A stretch of DNA of 64,000 nt from Amycolatopsis sp. MtRt-6 (GCF_017308975.1 NZ_JADWPD010000019.1:1-64000); one strand, 5' to 3'; positions 33,417 to 42,228 are shown, counted from the first letter of the stretch. The notes: generated from the letters alone by a model not told the origin. Numbers and translations: made by a program.

Positions 33417-34514
33417 ATGAAAACTATCAGCAAGGCAAGAATTCGTGGCCTGGTGACGTCTTCTGTGGCAGTTCTCGCCGCGATGACGGTGGTGACCGGT
33501 GTCCTCGCCCCGGTGGCGAGCGCGGCTTCGGCCGGGACCCCGGCAGCGGTGGCGGAGACCTCGGACGAGGTGCGCGTCAACGCGGCCGCCGTCGTCGGGC
33601 TCACGGTCACCCCGGAACTGCTGCGGATGAGCGAAGGCAACTTCGTCTACGAGATCTTCAAGGCCGCGACGCGGCAGGGCGAGGTCGCGCAGGAAGTCCA
33701 GTCCGCGGCGAGTGACGCCTACATCTCCGGGAGGACGTCGTACTTCCTCGCGACCGGGATCCACGAGGCACACCAGCGGGATCTGGACCGTGCGGCGATG
33801 TACGAGGCGAGGCGTGCGGAGCGGCAGCCCGCGGCCACGCTGCTCGGTTTCGAGCTGACCGCGCTCCTGCTGACCAAGGACGACAAGAACTTCGTCTTCA
33901 CCTTGTGGGAGCGGGCCGCCGGCGGTTCGTTCGTGAAGTCGGCCGCGGCTGCCGTGTACAGCGGAACGCCGGCGGAGCAGAAGGAGTTCATCGTTCGCGG
34001 CATCTTCGTCCAGCACCAGCGTGACGTGGACGCGGCGAAGGAGGCGGCCGAGAAGGAAGCGGCGGAGAAGAAGCTTCGCGAGGCACGGGTGAAGGCGGCC
34101 GGCGTCGTCGGCATGGACCCGGCGCTGGCCGCGCAGCTGACGGACAAGGACTTCGTGGAGGCCATCTGGTTCGACGACCTGGCACCGCGGGATTCCGAGG
34201 TGTACTACCAGGCCTACCTCAGCCGGACGCCGGAGCAGTGGCGAGCGTTCATCGACACCGGCATTTTCACCGCCGCGGCCAAGGACAAGGTGGACAACAT
34301 CAAGGTTCGCGCCGCCGCCGTCGTCGGTATCGAGGCCGGGTACGCCAGGTACCTCCAGGAAGGCCCGCTGGTCCGCGAGATCTGGACCAGGGCGAAGTCC
34401 GGCTCGCGGGTGCAGGCCGCCGCCTACCGTGCCGTGCAGAGTGCATCGCCCGCCCAGTGGCGATCGTTCCTGGAAACCGAGATTTTCATCGCCGACGCGG
34501 CAGACAAGTCCTGA
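33417..34514 (+). CDS. Secreted ALF-repeat protein
   Basis: This 365-residue protein has a Sec signal peptide (residues of about 1-38, ending ASA) followed by four degenerate repeats of about 75 residues. Each repeat has the plan AAAVVG, then L--D--FV--IW--A, then AA--A--S-TPAQW--FI-TGIF. This is the ALF short-repeat family found in secreted actinomycete proteins. A charged helical linker (EAAEKEAAEKKLREARVK) separates repeats two and three. ATG at 33417 starts the signal peptide. Its function is unknown; the family is surface or extracellular. The gene is monocistronic with a strong hairpin downstream. Confidence 0.8.
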   Translation: MKTISKARIRGLVTSSVAVLAAMTVVTGVLAPVASAASAGTPAAVAETSDEVRVNAAAVVGLTVTPELLRMSEGNFVYEIFKAATRQGEVAQEVQSAASDAYISGRTSYFLATGIHEAHQRDLDRAAMYEARRAERQPAATLLGFELTALLLTKDDKNFVFTLWERAAGGSFVKSAAAAVYSGTPAEQKEFIVRGIFVQHQRDVDAAKEAAEKEAAEKKLREARVKAAGVVGMDPALAAQLTDKDFVEAIWFDDLAPRDSEVYYQAYLSRTPEQWRAFIDTGIFTAAAKDKVDNIKVRAAAVVGIEAGYARYLQEGPLVREIWTRAKSGSRVQAAAYRAVQSASPAQWRSFLETEIFIADAADKS

Positions 34515-34550
34515 GGCACGCGGTCGCCGCGATCCGGAACGTCGCGTAGG

Positions 34551-34593
34551 GAAGAGGGTCCCGTTTGCGAGAAGCGCGAACGGGACCCTCTTC
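34551..34593. terminator. Perfect 15-bp hairpin after the ALF-repeat gene
   Basis: GAAGAGGGTCCCGTT (34551-34565) pairs perfectly with AACGGGACCCTCTTC (34579-34593) around a 13-base loop. It lies 36 bases beyond the ALF-repeat stop and about 110 bases before the next start, the place of an intrinsic terminator. There is no long T run. It would work on both strands. Confidence 0.75.
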
Positions 34594-34701
34594 GTCCTTC
34601 CGCGGAACGAACTCCGCATCGAGCGGAAATCTCGGCAACGCCCGGCCGGATCGGACATCATCAGGGAACAGTCCCTTGCCGGCGAAGAGGGGGTCTCTTC
34701 C

Positions 34702-35274
34702 GTGCGGAAGCCCATCAGGAACATGCTGCGGCGCGGCGCGGCCGCGGTCTCGGCGGCCCTGGCCGTCGTCTCCGCCGCCCCGGGAACGGCGACAGCCGCG
34801 CCCGCGGCCGGGCACGATCACCGCACGGTGGCCGTCGGCGGCAGGACCTTCGAACCGAACCTGTTCGCGGGGCCCACCGTCCTGCCCGCGACGGGGGGAA
34901 CGGTTTTCGTCGCCGGTACGGGTTACAACCGGGCGCAGGGCATCTTCCTCGCTTTCTGCGCCGTTCCCGATGCCGTGCGGCCGGGAAACCCCGCGACCTA
35001 CCTCAGCCCGCCGACGCCGTGCCTGCCCGGGCGCGACTCGAAGGACGGGTCGTCTCGCCGGATCACCGACGCCGCGACCGGCACGCCGGGGATCACGATT
35101 CCGTACCGCGAAGGTGGGTCCTTCGTCACGAGCCTGACGAACCTGCGGCCGGAGCTCGCCGACGGCGTCGTGTGCGACGTGAACGTCCGCTGCGCGATCG
35201 TCACCCGTGCGGACTTCACGGCGACGGCGGACCGCTCCTACGACCTGTACATCCCGGTGACCTTCGTGCGTTGA
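34702..35274 (+). CDS. Secreted beta-sandwich protein (HtaA-associated / neocarzinostatin-like pattern)
   Basis: This protein of about 190 residues has a Sec signal peptide (basic start RKPIRNMLRRG, hydrophobic stretch, cleavage near ATAAPAA). The mature part holds FVAGTGYNRAQGIFLAFCAV, CLPGRDSK and a C-terminal CAIVTRADFTATADRSYDLY followed by IPVTF. This pattern recurs as a domain in actinobacterial secreted and HtaA-containing proteins. Four cysteines probably form two disulphides. GTG at 34702 was chosen to include the basic n-region, and an ATG at 34723 is possible. Its function is unknown. Confidence 0.65.
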   Translation: MRKPIRNMLRRGAAAVSAALAVVSAAPGTATAAPAAGHDHRTVAVGGRTFEPNLFAGPTVLPATGGTVFVAGTGYNRAQGIFLAFCAVPDAVRPGNPATYLSPPTPCLPGRDSKDGSSRRITDAATGTPGITIPYREGGSFVTSLTNLRPELADGVVCDVNVRCAIVTRADFTATADRSYDLYIPVTFVR

Positions 35275-35327
35275 TCATCGTGCACCTCACCGCGATCATG
35301 CGGTGATCGATCTCGGAGCGGACGTCG

Positions 35328-36197
35328 TCAGCCGGTGAGCTCGGCCAGCACCGAGCGCTCGATCTCCGACACGGGCAGGTCGCGCCCGGCCGGGCGCAGG
35401 TAGCGGCTGGTGAACTCCGCCGGCCCGAGCTGTTCGCGTTCGCGCCACCCGTACTCGGCGAGCAGGCCGGCGACGTCGCCGGGCCGGAGCCCGAAGCGCC
35501 AGAGCCGCCACTTGGTCACGAAGTCGTCGTGGGCGGCGCGGGCGCCGTAGAACTCCTCGCCGTCGAGGAAGTCCTTGCGGACGTAGGTGAAGGCCAGCCG
35601 GCTGCCGGGGCCGAGGTCGGTCAGCTGGGCGAGGGTGTGCCGCACGGCGGGTTCGGTGAGGTACTGGGTCACCGCCTCCCACACGACGAACGTCTTCCGG
35701 CCGCCGGTGAAGCCGTGGCGGGCCAGCTCGGCCCGGAGCTGCTGGGTCTCGAAGTCCACCGGCACCAGCGTGACGCCGACGGGAACCCGGCCGAAGTGCT
35801 TGCGCAGCGCGGCTTCCTTGCGGGTGACGTTGGCCGGCAGGTCCACTTCGTACACCGGGATCCCGCGCAGCGGCGGCAGCCGGTAGGCACGGGTGTCGAA
35901 CCCGGCACCGAGGACGACGACCGCGTCCAGACCGCCCGCCGCGGCCTCGAGCAGCTGGTCGTCGAGATAGCGCTTGCGGCAGAGGATGCCCGCCCACAAC
36001 CCCGGAACTTTCTTCTCCGTCGCCGACACCATCGCCCGGCGCAGCGGCGGCCACCGCGTGAGCGCGACCGCGAACTTCCCGCTCGCGGGCAGCAGTTCGG
36101 CAGCCAACGGGTCGTGGATCAAGGGTGCGGGCTCGAACTGGTCGACGGCGACGATGACCATCGGCCCCAGCGCGGTCCCGTCGGCGGTCCTGCTCAT
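35328..36197 (-). CDS. SAM-dependent methyltransferase, TIGR00027 (LCM-like) family
   Basis: This 289-residue protein has the SAM-binding motif DAVVVLGAGFDTRAYRL (about residues 90-106) and the YEVDLP acidic loop of the leucine-carboxyl-methyltransferase-like TIGR00027 family. That family is expanded in mycolic-acid and related actinobacteria, and the substrates are mostly unknown. GGGAGGAG precedes the ATG. It is 21 bases downstream of the SLC13-type transporter gene, so it may share the transcript from the CBS gene. Confidence 0.85.
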   Translation of the reverse strand: MSRTADGTALGPMVIVAVDQFEPAPLIHDPLAAELLPASGKFAVALTRWPPLRRAMVSATEKKVPGLWAGILCRKRYLDDQLLEAAAGGLDAVVVLGAGFDTRAYRLPPLRGIPVYEVDLPANVTRKEAALRKHFGRVPVGVTLVPVDFETQQLRAELARHGFTGGRKTFVVWEAVTQYLTEPAVRHTLAQLTDLGPGSRLAFTYVRKDFLDGEEFYGARAAHDDFVTKWRLWRFGLRPGDVAGLLAEYGWREREQLGPAEFTSRYLRPAGRDLPVSEIERSVLAELTG

Positions 36198-36218
36198 GGC
36201 GTGCTCCTCCCACCTTGC

Positions 36219-37511
36219 TCAGCCGAAGACGAAGTAGCGCAGCCACAGGTACGGCGCGGCGATCAGCACGGTCAGCAGGGTCACCTGCGCGCCCTTGCGG
36301 GTGAACTCCCAGAACGAGATCGGGCTGCCCGACCGCGCCGCGATGCCCAGCATCACCACGTTGGCGCTGGCGCCGATCGCGGTCATGTTGCCGCCGAAGT
36401 CCGCGCCCAGCGCCAGCGACCACCACAGCGCCTCCGAGTGCGCCGGATCCGGGATGTCCTGGGTCAGCGCCAGGACCAGCGGGCTCATCGTCGCCACGTA
36501 CGGGATGTTGTCGATCACCCCGGACAGCAGCGCCGACACCACCAGGATCAGCATCACCGCGACCAGCGCGTTCCCGCCCGTCGCCCGCGCCGCCCACTCG
36601 GCCAGCGTGCCGATGACGCCGGTCTTGACCAGGGCGCCGATCATGATGAACAGCCCGGCGAAGAACAGCAGCGTCTCCCACTCGACACCGGCCAGGTAGT
36701 CCCGCGGTTCCACCCGGGAGATCAGCACCAGCACGCCGGCGCCCAGCAGCGCGACGACCGACGGCTCGACGTGGATCACCGAGTGGCTGACGAAGGCGGC
36801 GAACACCGCGAGCAGCACGACCCCGCACTTGAGCAGCAGGCGGTGGTCGCGGATCGCTTCGCGTTCGTTGAGCCGCATGACCGACGCGGCGCGGGCCGGG
36901 TCGACGTCGAACGAGCCGCGGAACACCCAGCGCAGCGCGAGGGTGAACGCGACCAGTTCGACCGCGACGATCGGGGTCATGTTGACGAGGAAGTCGTTGA
37001 ACGACAGGCCCGCCCGGCTGCCGATGATGATGTTCGGCGGGTCACCGATCAGCGTTGCGGCGCCACCGATGTTGGAGGCCAGCACTTCGGCGATGAGGAA
37101 CGGCGTCGGCCTGATGTCGAGCCGGTCGCAGACCAGGAGGGTGACCGGCGCGATCAGCAGCACGGTCGTGACGTTGTCCAGGAACGCCGACGCGACCGCG
37201 GTGATGATGACCAGCAGGACCATGATCCGCAGCGGTGAGCCTTTGGCGCGCTTGGCCGCCCAGATGGCGACGTATTCGAACACGCCGGTGCGGCGCAGGA
37301 CGCCGACGATGACCATCATCCCGAACAGCAGGAAGACGACGTCCCAGTCGATGCCGGTGTCGGGGGAGTAGAACGCGTCCGCCGAATCGGTCACCCCGAA
37401 CGCCAGCACGATCCCGGCGCCGGCGAGCGCGACGGCGGTCTTCGGCAGTTTCTCGGTGGCGATGAAGACGTAGGCGACGACGAACACCGCGATGGCGAGG
37501 ACGGTGCTCAT
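36219..37511 (-). CDS. SLC13/ArsB-NhaD-superfamily ion transporter
   Basis: This 430-residue protein has about 11 membrane helices. Two inverted repeats carry the ion-transporter hallmarks [17 protein letters not shown] and [10 protein letters not shown] in the first half, and [16 protein letters not shown] and [12 protein letters not shown] in the second. Members move anions such as arsenite or carboxylates, or exchange Na+ and H+; the substrate is not predictable. The gene lies 16 bases after a CBS-domain gene, which may act as a nucleotide-sensing regulator of transport. Confidence 0.85.
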   Translation of the reverse strand: MSTVLAIAVFVVAYVFIATEKLPKTAVALAGAGIVLAFGVTDSADAFYSPDTGIDWDVVFLLFGMMVIVGVLRRTGVFEYVAIWAAKRAKGSPLRIMVLLVIITAVASAFLDNVTTVLLIAPVTLLVCDRLDIRPTPFLIAEVLASNIGGAATLIGDPPNIIIGSRAGLSFNDFLVNMTPIVAVELVAFTLALRWVFRGSFDVDPARAASVMRLNEREAIRDHRLLLKCGVVLLAVFAAFVSHSVIHVEPSVVALLGAGVLVLISRVEPRDYLAGVEWETLLFFAGLFIMIGALVKTGVIGTLAEWAARATGGNALVAVMLILVVSALLSGVIDNIPYVATMSPLVLALTQDIPDPAHSEALWWSLALGADFGGNMTAIGASANVVMLGIAARSGSPISFWEFTRKGAQVTLLTVLIAAPYLWLRYFVFG

Positions 37512-37527
37512 CGCCCCGCCGCCGCGG

Positions 37528-37974
37528 TCAGCGGTGGGTGAGGGCCAGCTCCAGCAGCCGGGACGCGGAGATCACGCCGAGCAGCCGCTTGTCCTCCATG
37601 ACGGCGACCAGCGGGCAGCGCAGGCGGGCCATGATGGCCGCGACCTCCACGATCGTGTCGTCGGCCTGCACCCGCGGCAGCTCCGAGGGCTTTTCCGGCA
37701 GCAGCGTGCGGACGGTCTTGCCGTTCAGCTTGTCCGCGACCCGGTCGGCCATCGACTCGTCCAGCACCCCGGCCAGGGACGGGTCGTCGCGCACGTAGCC
37801 GGGCACCAGGAAACGCACCACCTGCGACGCGGGCAGGATCGACTGCGGGCACCCCGCGGCGTCGGTCACCACGATGCCCGGCAACCGGCGCTCGGCCAGC
37901 AGCCGTACCGCGTCCAGGGCAGCGGAGTCCAGGTCGACGACCGGGTACTCCTCGGCCATCTCCACAGCATGCAT
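37528..37974 (-). CDS. CBS-domain protein
   Basis: This 148-residue protein has two CBS motifs, [20 protein letters not shown] (about residues 22-41) and [20 protein letters not shown]. Paired CBS domains bind adenosine nucleotides and gate transporters or enzymes. It is directly upstream of the SLC13-type transporter, so a regulatory-subunit role is likely. It has no other domain. An internal ATG (MAEEYP) is a possible alternative start. Confidence 0.85.
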   Translation of the reverse strand: MHAVEMAEEYPVVDLDSAALDAVRLLAERRLPGIVVTDAAGCPQSILPASQVVRFLVPGYVRDDPSLAGVLDESMADRVADKLNGKTVRTLLPEKPSELPRVQADDTIVEVAAIMARLRCPLVAVMEDKRLLGVISASRLLELALTHR

Positions 37975-38286
37975 CCGCCCAGCGTACGACCCTGCGGCCG
38001 GGTTCGCGGCGCACTATCGGTCCCTCCTGCCGGTTTCTTGACGCCCGGTGGGCAGGGCCGATCGCCGGCCCGAGGACCAGCTCGGTCCCGACCGTGTCCA
38101 GATGGGAGGAGGTGAACGCCAGTACGAGCGCCATGGAAATTCCGTCCTCGAGCCGGGTCCTCCACCCGCTCCGGGCGGAGGGCCGACCAGACTTCCCGGC
38201 GCTCCACGCGTAAAGATGCCGCAAAGGCCCGGGCGAAGCAAACCGGCTACCGCGCCATGACAGGAGCTGCGACGTACGGCAGCCGG
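37975..38286. other. Intergenic stretch upstream of the CBS gene
   Basis: In these 312 bases I find no convincing gene. A leftward frame beginning MALVLAFTSSHLDTVG (start near 38134) looks protein-like for about 25 codons but then merges into low-complexity sequence; it may be a relic. The CBS gene promoter should lie here. Confidence 0.4.
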
Positions 38287-38391
38287 CTACCCTCGCGAGC
38301 CGCGATCGAGCCGCTTGTGCGCGAACCGCAGCGCGGCGACCAGCAGGAGGAACGTCGCGATCAGCACGAGTGGTCCCCACAACTGCGCCAT
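38287..38391 (-). CDS. Small single-span membrane protein (34 aa)
   Basis: The predicted product is a 34-residue protein with one hydrophobic helix (PLVLIATFLLLVAALRF) and a basic C-terminus (HKRLDRGSRG). GTGGAG lies five bases before the ATG. Size and form are those of regulatory membrane micropeptides such as KdpF, but there is no Kdp gene here. The reading is supported only by its hydrophobic pattern and ribosome-binding site. Confidence 0.5.
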   Translation of the reverse strand: MAQLWGPLVLIATFLLLVAALRFAHKRLDRGSRG

Positions 38392-38479
38392 GATCACTCC
38401 ACTCGGCCGGGACGAGTGACCGTGACCACTCGTTTCACGGAGTGTAGTCCGCCCCTCCGGCTTTCGTGGGCGAGGTGCT

Positions 38480-38502
38480 ATTGATAAACAGCATCGATCA
38501 AT
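38480..38502 (+). promoter_or_regulatory. LysR box ATTGAT-N11-ATCAAT
   Basis: A perfect 6+6 dyad with an 11-base spacer fits the LysR consensus T-N11-A. It is AT-rich in GC-rich surroundings and lies 84 bases before the lysR ATG. It probably binds the adjacent LysR protein, so the regulator and the catBAC genes would be controlled together. Confidence 0.7.
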
Positions 38503-38586
38503 CATCGGAAAACAAGTCTTTGTCTTCGATCAGTGCGCTCCCTACGGTGAGGTGATCGGCGACGGAGACGCGGGAGGAGGCCACGC

Positions 38587-39492
38587 ATGGAACTGCGGCA
38601 CCTGCGGTACTTCGCGACCGTCGCCGAGACGTGTCACTTCGGCCGCGCGGCGGACCGGCTGCACGTCGCCCAGCCCGCGCTGTCCCACGCCATCCGGCAG
38701 CTGGAGGACGAGCTCGGCGTGGCCCTGCTGGCCCGCACGACCCGGCAGGTCCGGGTCACCCCGGCGGGGGAGTTCTTCCTCGCCGAGGCCCAGCGGGTGC
38801 TCGCGGCGGTGGACGCCGGCGTGCGCGGCGCCCGCCGGATCGGCGAAGGACAGCTCGGCCTCGTCCGGGTGGGGTTCACCGGGACCGCCGCCTTCTCACA
38901 CCTGCCGCGGCTGGCCCGGGCGCTCACCCAGCGGCTGCCGCGGGTCGAGCTGGAGGTCCGCGCCGACCTCCTCACGGCCGAGCAGTGCGACCGGCTGCGC
39001 GGCGGTCTGCTCGGGATCGGCGTGCTCCGGCCGCCGGTCACCGGAGCCGGCATCGACTACCGCGTCATCGAAGTCGAGCCCTTGGTCCTCGCCGTCCCGG
39101 CCGACCACCGGCTGGCGGGGGAGCCCGTCGTCGCGATGACCGACCTGCGGACCGAGCCGTTCGTGACCTACGAGGGACGCGACTCCGTCGTGCGGGAGGC
39201 GGTGCTGCGCAGCTGCCGGGACGCCGGGTTCACCCCGGACCGCCGGCACGAGGCCCCGGGCACCGCGGCGCTGCTCGCCCTGGTCGCCGGCGGCCTCGGC
39301 GTCGGGGTCGTGCCCGCGTCGGCCCGGTCGCTGCCGCTGGCCGGGGTCGTCTTCCGCGACCTCGCCGGCGCGGCGACCGTCGAACTGGCGCTCGCGTGGC
39401 ACCGCGAAACGCCGTCTCCGTTGGTCACCACCGTCCTCGCGGCGCTCGAGGACGTCTTCCCGTCCGCCCGGCCACCGGCAGCGGTCACCTGA
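38587..39492 (+). CDS. catR: LysR-family regulator (CatR/BenM-like)
   Basis: This 301-residue protein has an N-terminal winged helix (MELRHLRYFATVAE, RLHVAQPALSHAIRQLEDEL) and a periplasmic-binding-like effector domain. The context makes it the activator of the catechol operon, normally responding to cis,cis-muconate. It is unusual in being cotranscribed ahead of catB instead of divergent: its TGA overlaps the catB ATG by one base. GGAGGAGG precedes the ATG. Confidence 0.85.
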   Translation: MELRHLRYFATVAETCHFGRAADRLHVAQPALSHAIRQLEDELGVALLARTTRQVRVTPAGEFFLAEAQRVLAAVDAGVRGARRIGEGQLGLVRVGFTGTAAFSHLPRLARALTQRLPRVELEVRADLLTAEQCDRLRGGLLGIGVLRPPVTGAGIDYRVIEVEPLVLAVPADHRLAGEPVVAMTDLRTEPFVTYEGRDSVVREAVLRSCRDAGFTPDRRHEAPGTAALLALVAGGLGVGVVPASARSLPLAGVVFRDLAGAATVELALAWHRETPSPLVTTVLAALEDVFPSARPPAAVT

Positions 39493-40595
39493 TGAAGATC
39501 ACCCGCGTGGAGGCGATCCCGTTCGCCATCCCGTACCGGAAACCCCTGCGCTTCGCTTCGGGCGAGGTGCGCGCCGCCGAGCACGTCCTCGTGCGGGTGC
39601 ACACCGACGACGGGATCGTCGGCGTCGCCGAGGCACCGCCGCGGCCGTTCACCTACGGCGAGACCCAGGCCGGGATCGTCGCCGTGATCGACTCGATTTT
39701 CGCCCCGCAGGTCGTGGGCTTGAGCCTGCTCGACCGCGAGACCGTCCACACGCGACTCTCCCGGACCGTCGGCAACCCGGCGGCCAAGTCGGCCATCGAC
39801 ATGGCGATCTGGGACGCACTGGGCCGCTCCCTGGACGTCTCGGTCACCGAGCTGCTCGGCGGCTACACCGACCGGATGCGCGTGTCGCACATGCTCGGCT
39901 TCGACGAGCCCGCCGCGATGGTCGCCGAAGCCGGGAAGATGCGCGACACCTACGGCATCACGACCTTCAAGGTGAAGGTCGGCCGCCGTCCGGTGTCCCT
40001 GGACACGGCGGTCGTGCGGGCGTTGCGCGAGCACTTCGGCGACGGTGCCGACCTGTACGTGGACGGCAACCGCGGCTGGACCGCGGCCGAGTCCGCCCGC
40101 GCGATGCGGGAGATGGCCGACCTCGACCTGCTCTTCGCCGAGGAACTGTGCCCGGCCGACGACGTCCTCGGCCGCCGCTGGCTGGTGCGGCAGCTGGACG
40201 TCCCGTTCATCGCCGACGAATCCGCCGTGACGCCGGCCGATGTCACCCGCGAGATCCTGGGCGGCTCGGCCACCGCGGTGAGCATCAAGACCGCCCGCAC
40301 CGGCTTCACCCGCTCGCAGCGCACCCACCACCTCGCCGAGGGGCTCGGCCTGGAGGTCGTGATGGGCAACCAGATCGACGGCCAGCTCGGTTCTCTGTGC
40401 ACGGTCGCGTTCGGTGCCGCGTACGAGCTGACGTCGCGCCGCGCGGGCGAGCTGTCCAACTTCCTCGACATGACCGACGACCTGCTGGAAGAGCCGCTGT
40501 CCATCAGCGACGGCGAACTGGCCGTCCGGCCCGGCGCCGGCCTCGGCGCCGCGATCGACCCCGGCAAACTCCGGCGATACCGCCAGGACCGCTGA
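39492..40595 (+). CDS. catB: Muconate cycloisomerase
   Basis: This 367-residue enzyme of the enolase superfamily has the catalytic base pair K-x-K in TTFKVKVG (about residues 158-165), metal ligands in VDGNRGW, EELCPADD and ADESA, and the second-shell lysine in VSIKTAR. Muconate cycloisomerase converts cis,cis-muconate to muconolactone in catechol ortho-cleavage. Chloromuconate specificity cannot be excluded. The gene is coupled to lysR upstream, and catA follows 13 bases later. Confidence 0.88.
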   Translation: MKITRVEAIPFAIPYRKPLRFASGEVRAAEHVLVRVHTDDGIVGVAEAPPRPFTYGETQAGIVAVIDSIFAPQVVGLSLLDRETVHTRLSRTVGNPAAKSAIDMAIWDALGRSLDVSVTELLGGYTDRMRVSHMLGFDEPAAMVAEAGKMRDTYGITTFKVKVGRRPVSLDTAVVRALREHFGDGADLYVDGNRGWTAAESARAMREMADLDLLFAEELCPADDVLGRRWLVRQLDVPFIADESAVTPADVTREILGGSATAVSIKTARTGFTRSQRTHHLAEGLGLEVVMGNQIDGQLGSLCTVAFGAAYELTSRRAGELSNFLDMTDDLLEEPLSISDGELAVRPGAGLGAAIDPGKLRRYRQDR

Positions 40596-40608
40596 ACAAG
40601 GAGAAGTC

Positions 40609-41451
40609 ATGACCGCCACCGCCACTGCCGCCGCTTCGGGCGCCAACGCCACCGAACGGTTCAAGTCCGACAAGCTCGCGGGCGCGGCGGGCACGCCGCC
40701 GGAGCGCGTCGACCTGCTCGCCCGCGAGGTGCTCGACGCCGTGCACGCGACCATCCGTCGCCACAAGGTCACCTACGCCGAGTACAACGCGCTGAAGGCG
40801 TGGCTGATCAGCGTGGGCGAGGACGGTGAGTGGCCGCTGTTCCTGGACGTGTGGGTCGAGCACGTCGTCGAAGAGGTCGCCACCGAGCACCGCGAAGGCA
40901 ACAAGGGCACCATCGAAGGCCCGTACTACGTGCCCGGCGCCCCCGAGCGGGGCGCACACGGCTCGGTCCCGATGCGGGAGGGTGAGCCCGGCACTCCGCT
41001 GACCTGGACCGGCCAGGTCACCTCCACCGACGGCACCGCGCCGGCCGGGGCGAAGATCGAGCTGTGGCACGCCGACGCCGACGGGTTCTACTCCCAGTTC
41101 GCACCGGGAATCCCGGAGTGGAACCTGCGCGCGTCCTTTACTGTCGACGCCGAGGGCCGCTTCGAGATCCACACGGTCCGCCCGGCGCCGTACCAGATCC
41201 CCACCGACGGCGCGTGCGGCAAGCTGATCGCGGCGGCCGGCTGGCACGCCTGGCGCCCGGCGCACCTGCACGTCAAGGTGTCCGCCCCGGGCCACGAACT
41301 GCTGACCGCGCAGTTGTACTTCCCGGGCGACGAGCACAACGACGACGACATCGCCTCGGCGGTCAAGCCGGAACTGATGCTGTCGCCGCGTCCGGTCGAC
41401 GGCGGCGAGACCGTCGAGTACGGCTTCGTCCTCGACCCCGAGCGGTCCTGA
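40609..41451 (+). CDS. catA: Catechol 1,2-dioxygenase
   Basis: This 280-residue intradiol dioxygenase has an N-terminal helical dimerisation domain and the non-haem Fe(III) ligands Tyr in EGPYYVPGAP and APYQIP, plus two His in RPAHLHVKV. It opens catechol between the hydroxyls to cis,cis-muconate. AAGGAG precedes the ATG. The end of the gene (TGATG) overlaps the catC start. The N-terminal 15 residues are Ala/Thr-rich. Confidence 0.92.
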   Translation: MTATATAAASGANATERFKSDKLAGAAGTPPERVDLLAREVLDAVHATIRRHKVTYAEYNALKAWLISVGEDGEWPLFLDVWVEHVVEEVATEHREGNKGTIEGPYYVPGAPERGAHGSVPMREGEPGTPLTWTGQVTSTDGTAPAGAKIELWHADADGFYSQFAPGIPEWNLRASFTVDAEGRFEIHTVRPAPYQIPTDGACGKLIAAAGWHAWRPAHLHVKVSAPGHELLTAQLYFPGDEHNDDDIASAVKPELMLSPRPVDGGETVEYGFVLDPERS

Positions 41452-41732
41452 TGCTGTACCACGTGCGCATGGACGTCCACCTGCCTCCGGACCTCGACCC
41501 GGCGGAGCGCACGGACCTCCTGGCGCGGGAGAAGGAGTACAGCCGGCAGCTGCAGAAGGCGGGGAAGTGGCCGCAGCTGTGGCGGATCGCCGGCGAGTAC
41601 GCCAACTTCTCGATCTTCGACGTCGCCGACCACGACGAGCTGCACGCGCTGCTGTCGGGCCTGCCGTTGTTCCCGCACATGGACATCGCGGTCACGCCAC
41701 TCGCGAGACACCCGTCGAAGCTCCCGGGCTGA
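41451..41732 (+). CDS. catC: Muconolactone delta-isomerase
   Basis: This 93-residue protein of the muconolactone isomerase family begins MLYHVRMDVHLPPDLDP and holds EKEYSRQLQKAGKW and LWRIAGEYANFSIFDV, the usual active-site segments. It converts muconolactone to 3-oxoadipate enol-lactone. It completes the catBAC set; genes for 3-oxoadipate use are not in the window. Confidence 0.9.
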   Translation: MLYHVRMDVHLPPDLDPAERTDLLAREKEYSRQLQKAGKWPQLWRIAGEYANFSIFDVADHDELHALLSGLPLFPHMDIAVTPLARHPSKLPG

Positions 41733-41754
41733 ACGGCTCGGTTACCGGAGGCGC

Positions 41755-42228
41755 TCAGTGCGCGGGGACGACGAAGTCCACCGTCTTGCTGTCCATGATC
41801 ATGTGCGTCGGATCGGCCAGTCCGATCCACACGCGGTGGGGTCCCGCGGGCAGCCCCTGGATGATCAGTGGTTCGCCGCTGGCGTCGGCCCAGTGCCACG
41901 GTGCGTCGTCGACCGTGACGTGGATGTGGCCGATCCGCGGTGACACGTCGAGCGCGTTCGGGCCGTAGACCGGCACGATCCGCAGGTTCTCGGCCTGGTA
42001 GCGGATCACGACCAGTCCTTTGGCGAGCTGGTCCGGGAGCGGTGCGTCCACCACCAGCGCGGGTTTGGGCTGGGACTCCAGCGGAACGACGGGCGCGGGT
42101 GACCAGCTCGGGTCGGCGACGGCCACCGGTGACGGTGGCGCGGCGGGAGCTGGAGTGTTCGGCGCGCATGCGGCCGCGAGGACGACAGTGGCGGTGACGA
42201 AGCCGCCGACGGCGATTTTGTGGATCAT
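41755..42228 (-). CDS. Lipoprotein of DUF6130-like family
   Basis: This 157-residue protein has a lipoprotein signal (basic start, hydrophobic stretch, lipobox LAAAC with Cys at about residue 21) and a proline-rich spacer. The C-terminal domain holds RIGHIHVTVDDAPWHWADAS and GLPAGPHRVWIGLADPTHM. His-rich segments of this kind are seen in DUF6130 proteins, whose function is unknown. It is convergent with catC. Confidence 0.7.
   Translation of the reverse strand: MIHKIAVGGFVTATVVLAAACAPNTPAPAAPPSPVAVADPSWSPAPVVPLESQPKPALVVDAPLPDQLAKGLVVIRYQAENLRIVPVYGPNALDVSPRIGHIHVTVDDAPWHWADASGEPLIIQGLPAGPHRVWIGLADPTHMIMDSKTVDFVVPAH

Noticed and set aside
38014-38241. Leftward 75-codon frame upstream of the CBS gene
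   Set aside because: Pro/Ser/Arg-rich with no hydrophobic core or domain. Only a short protein-like start in another frame was noted, and it does not continue.
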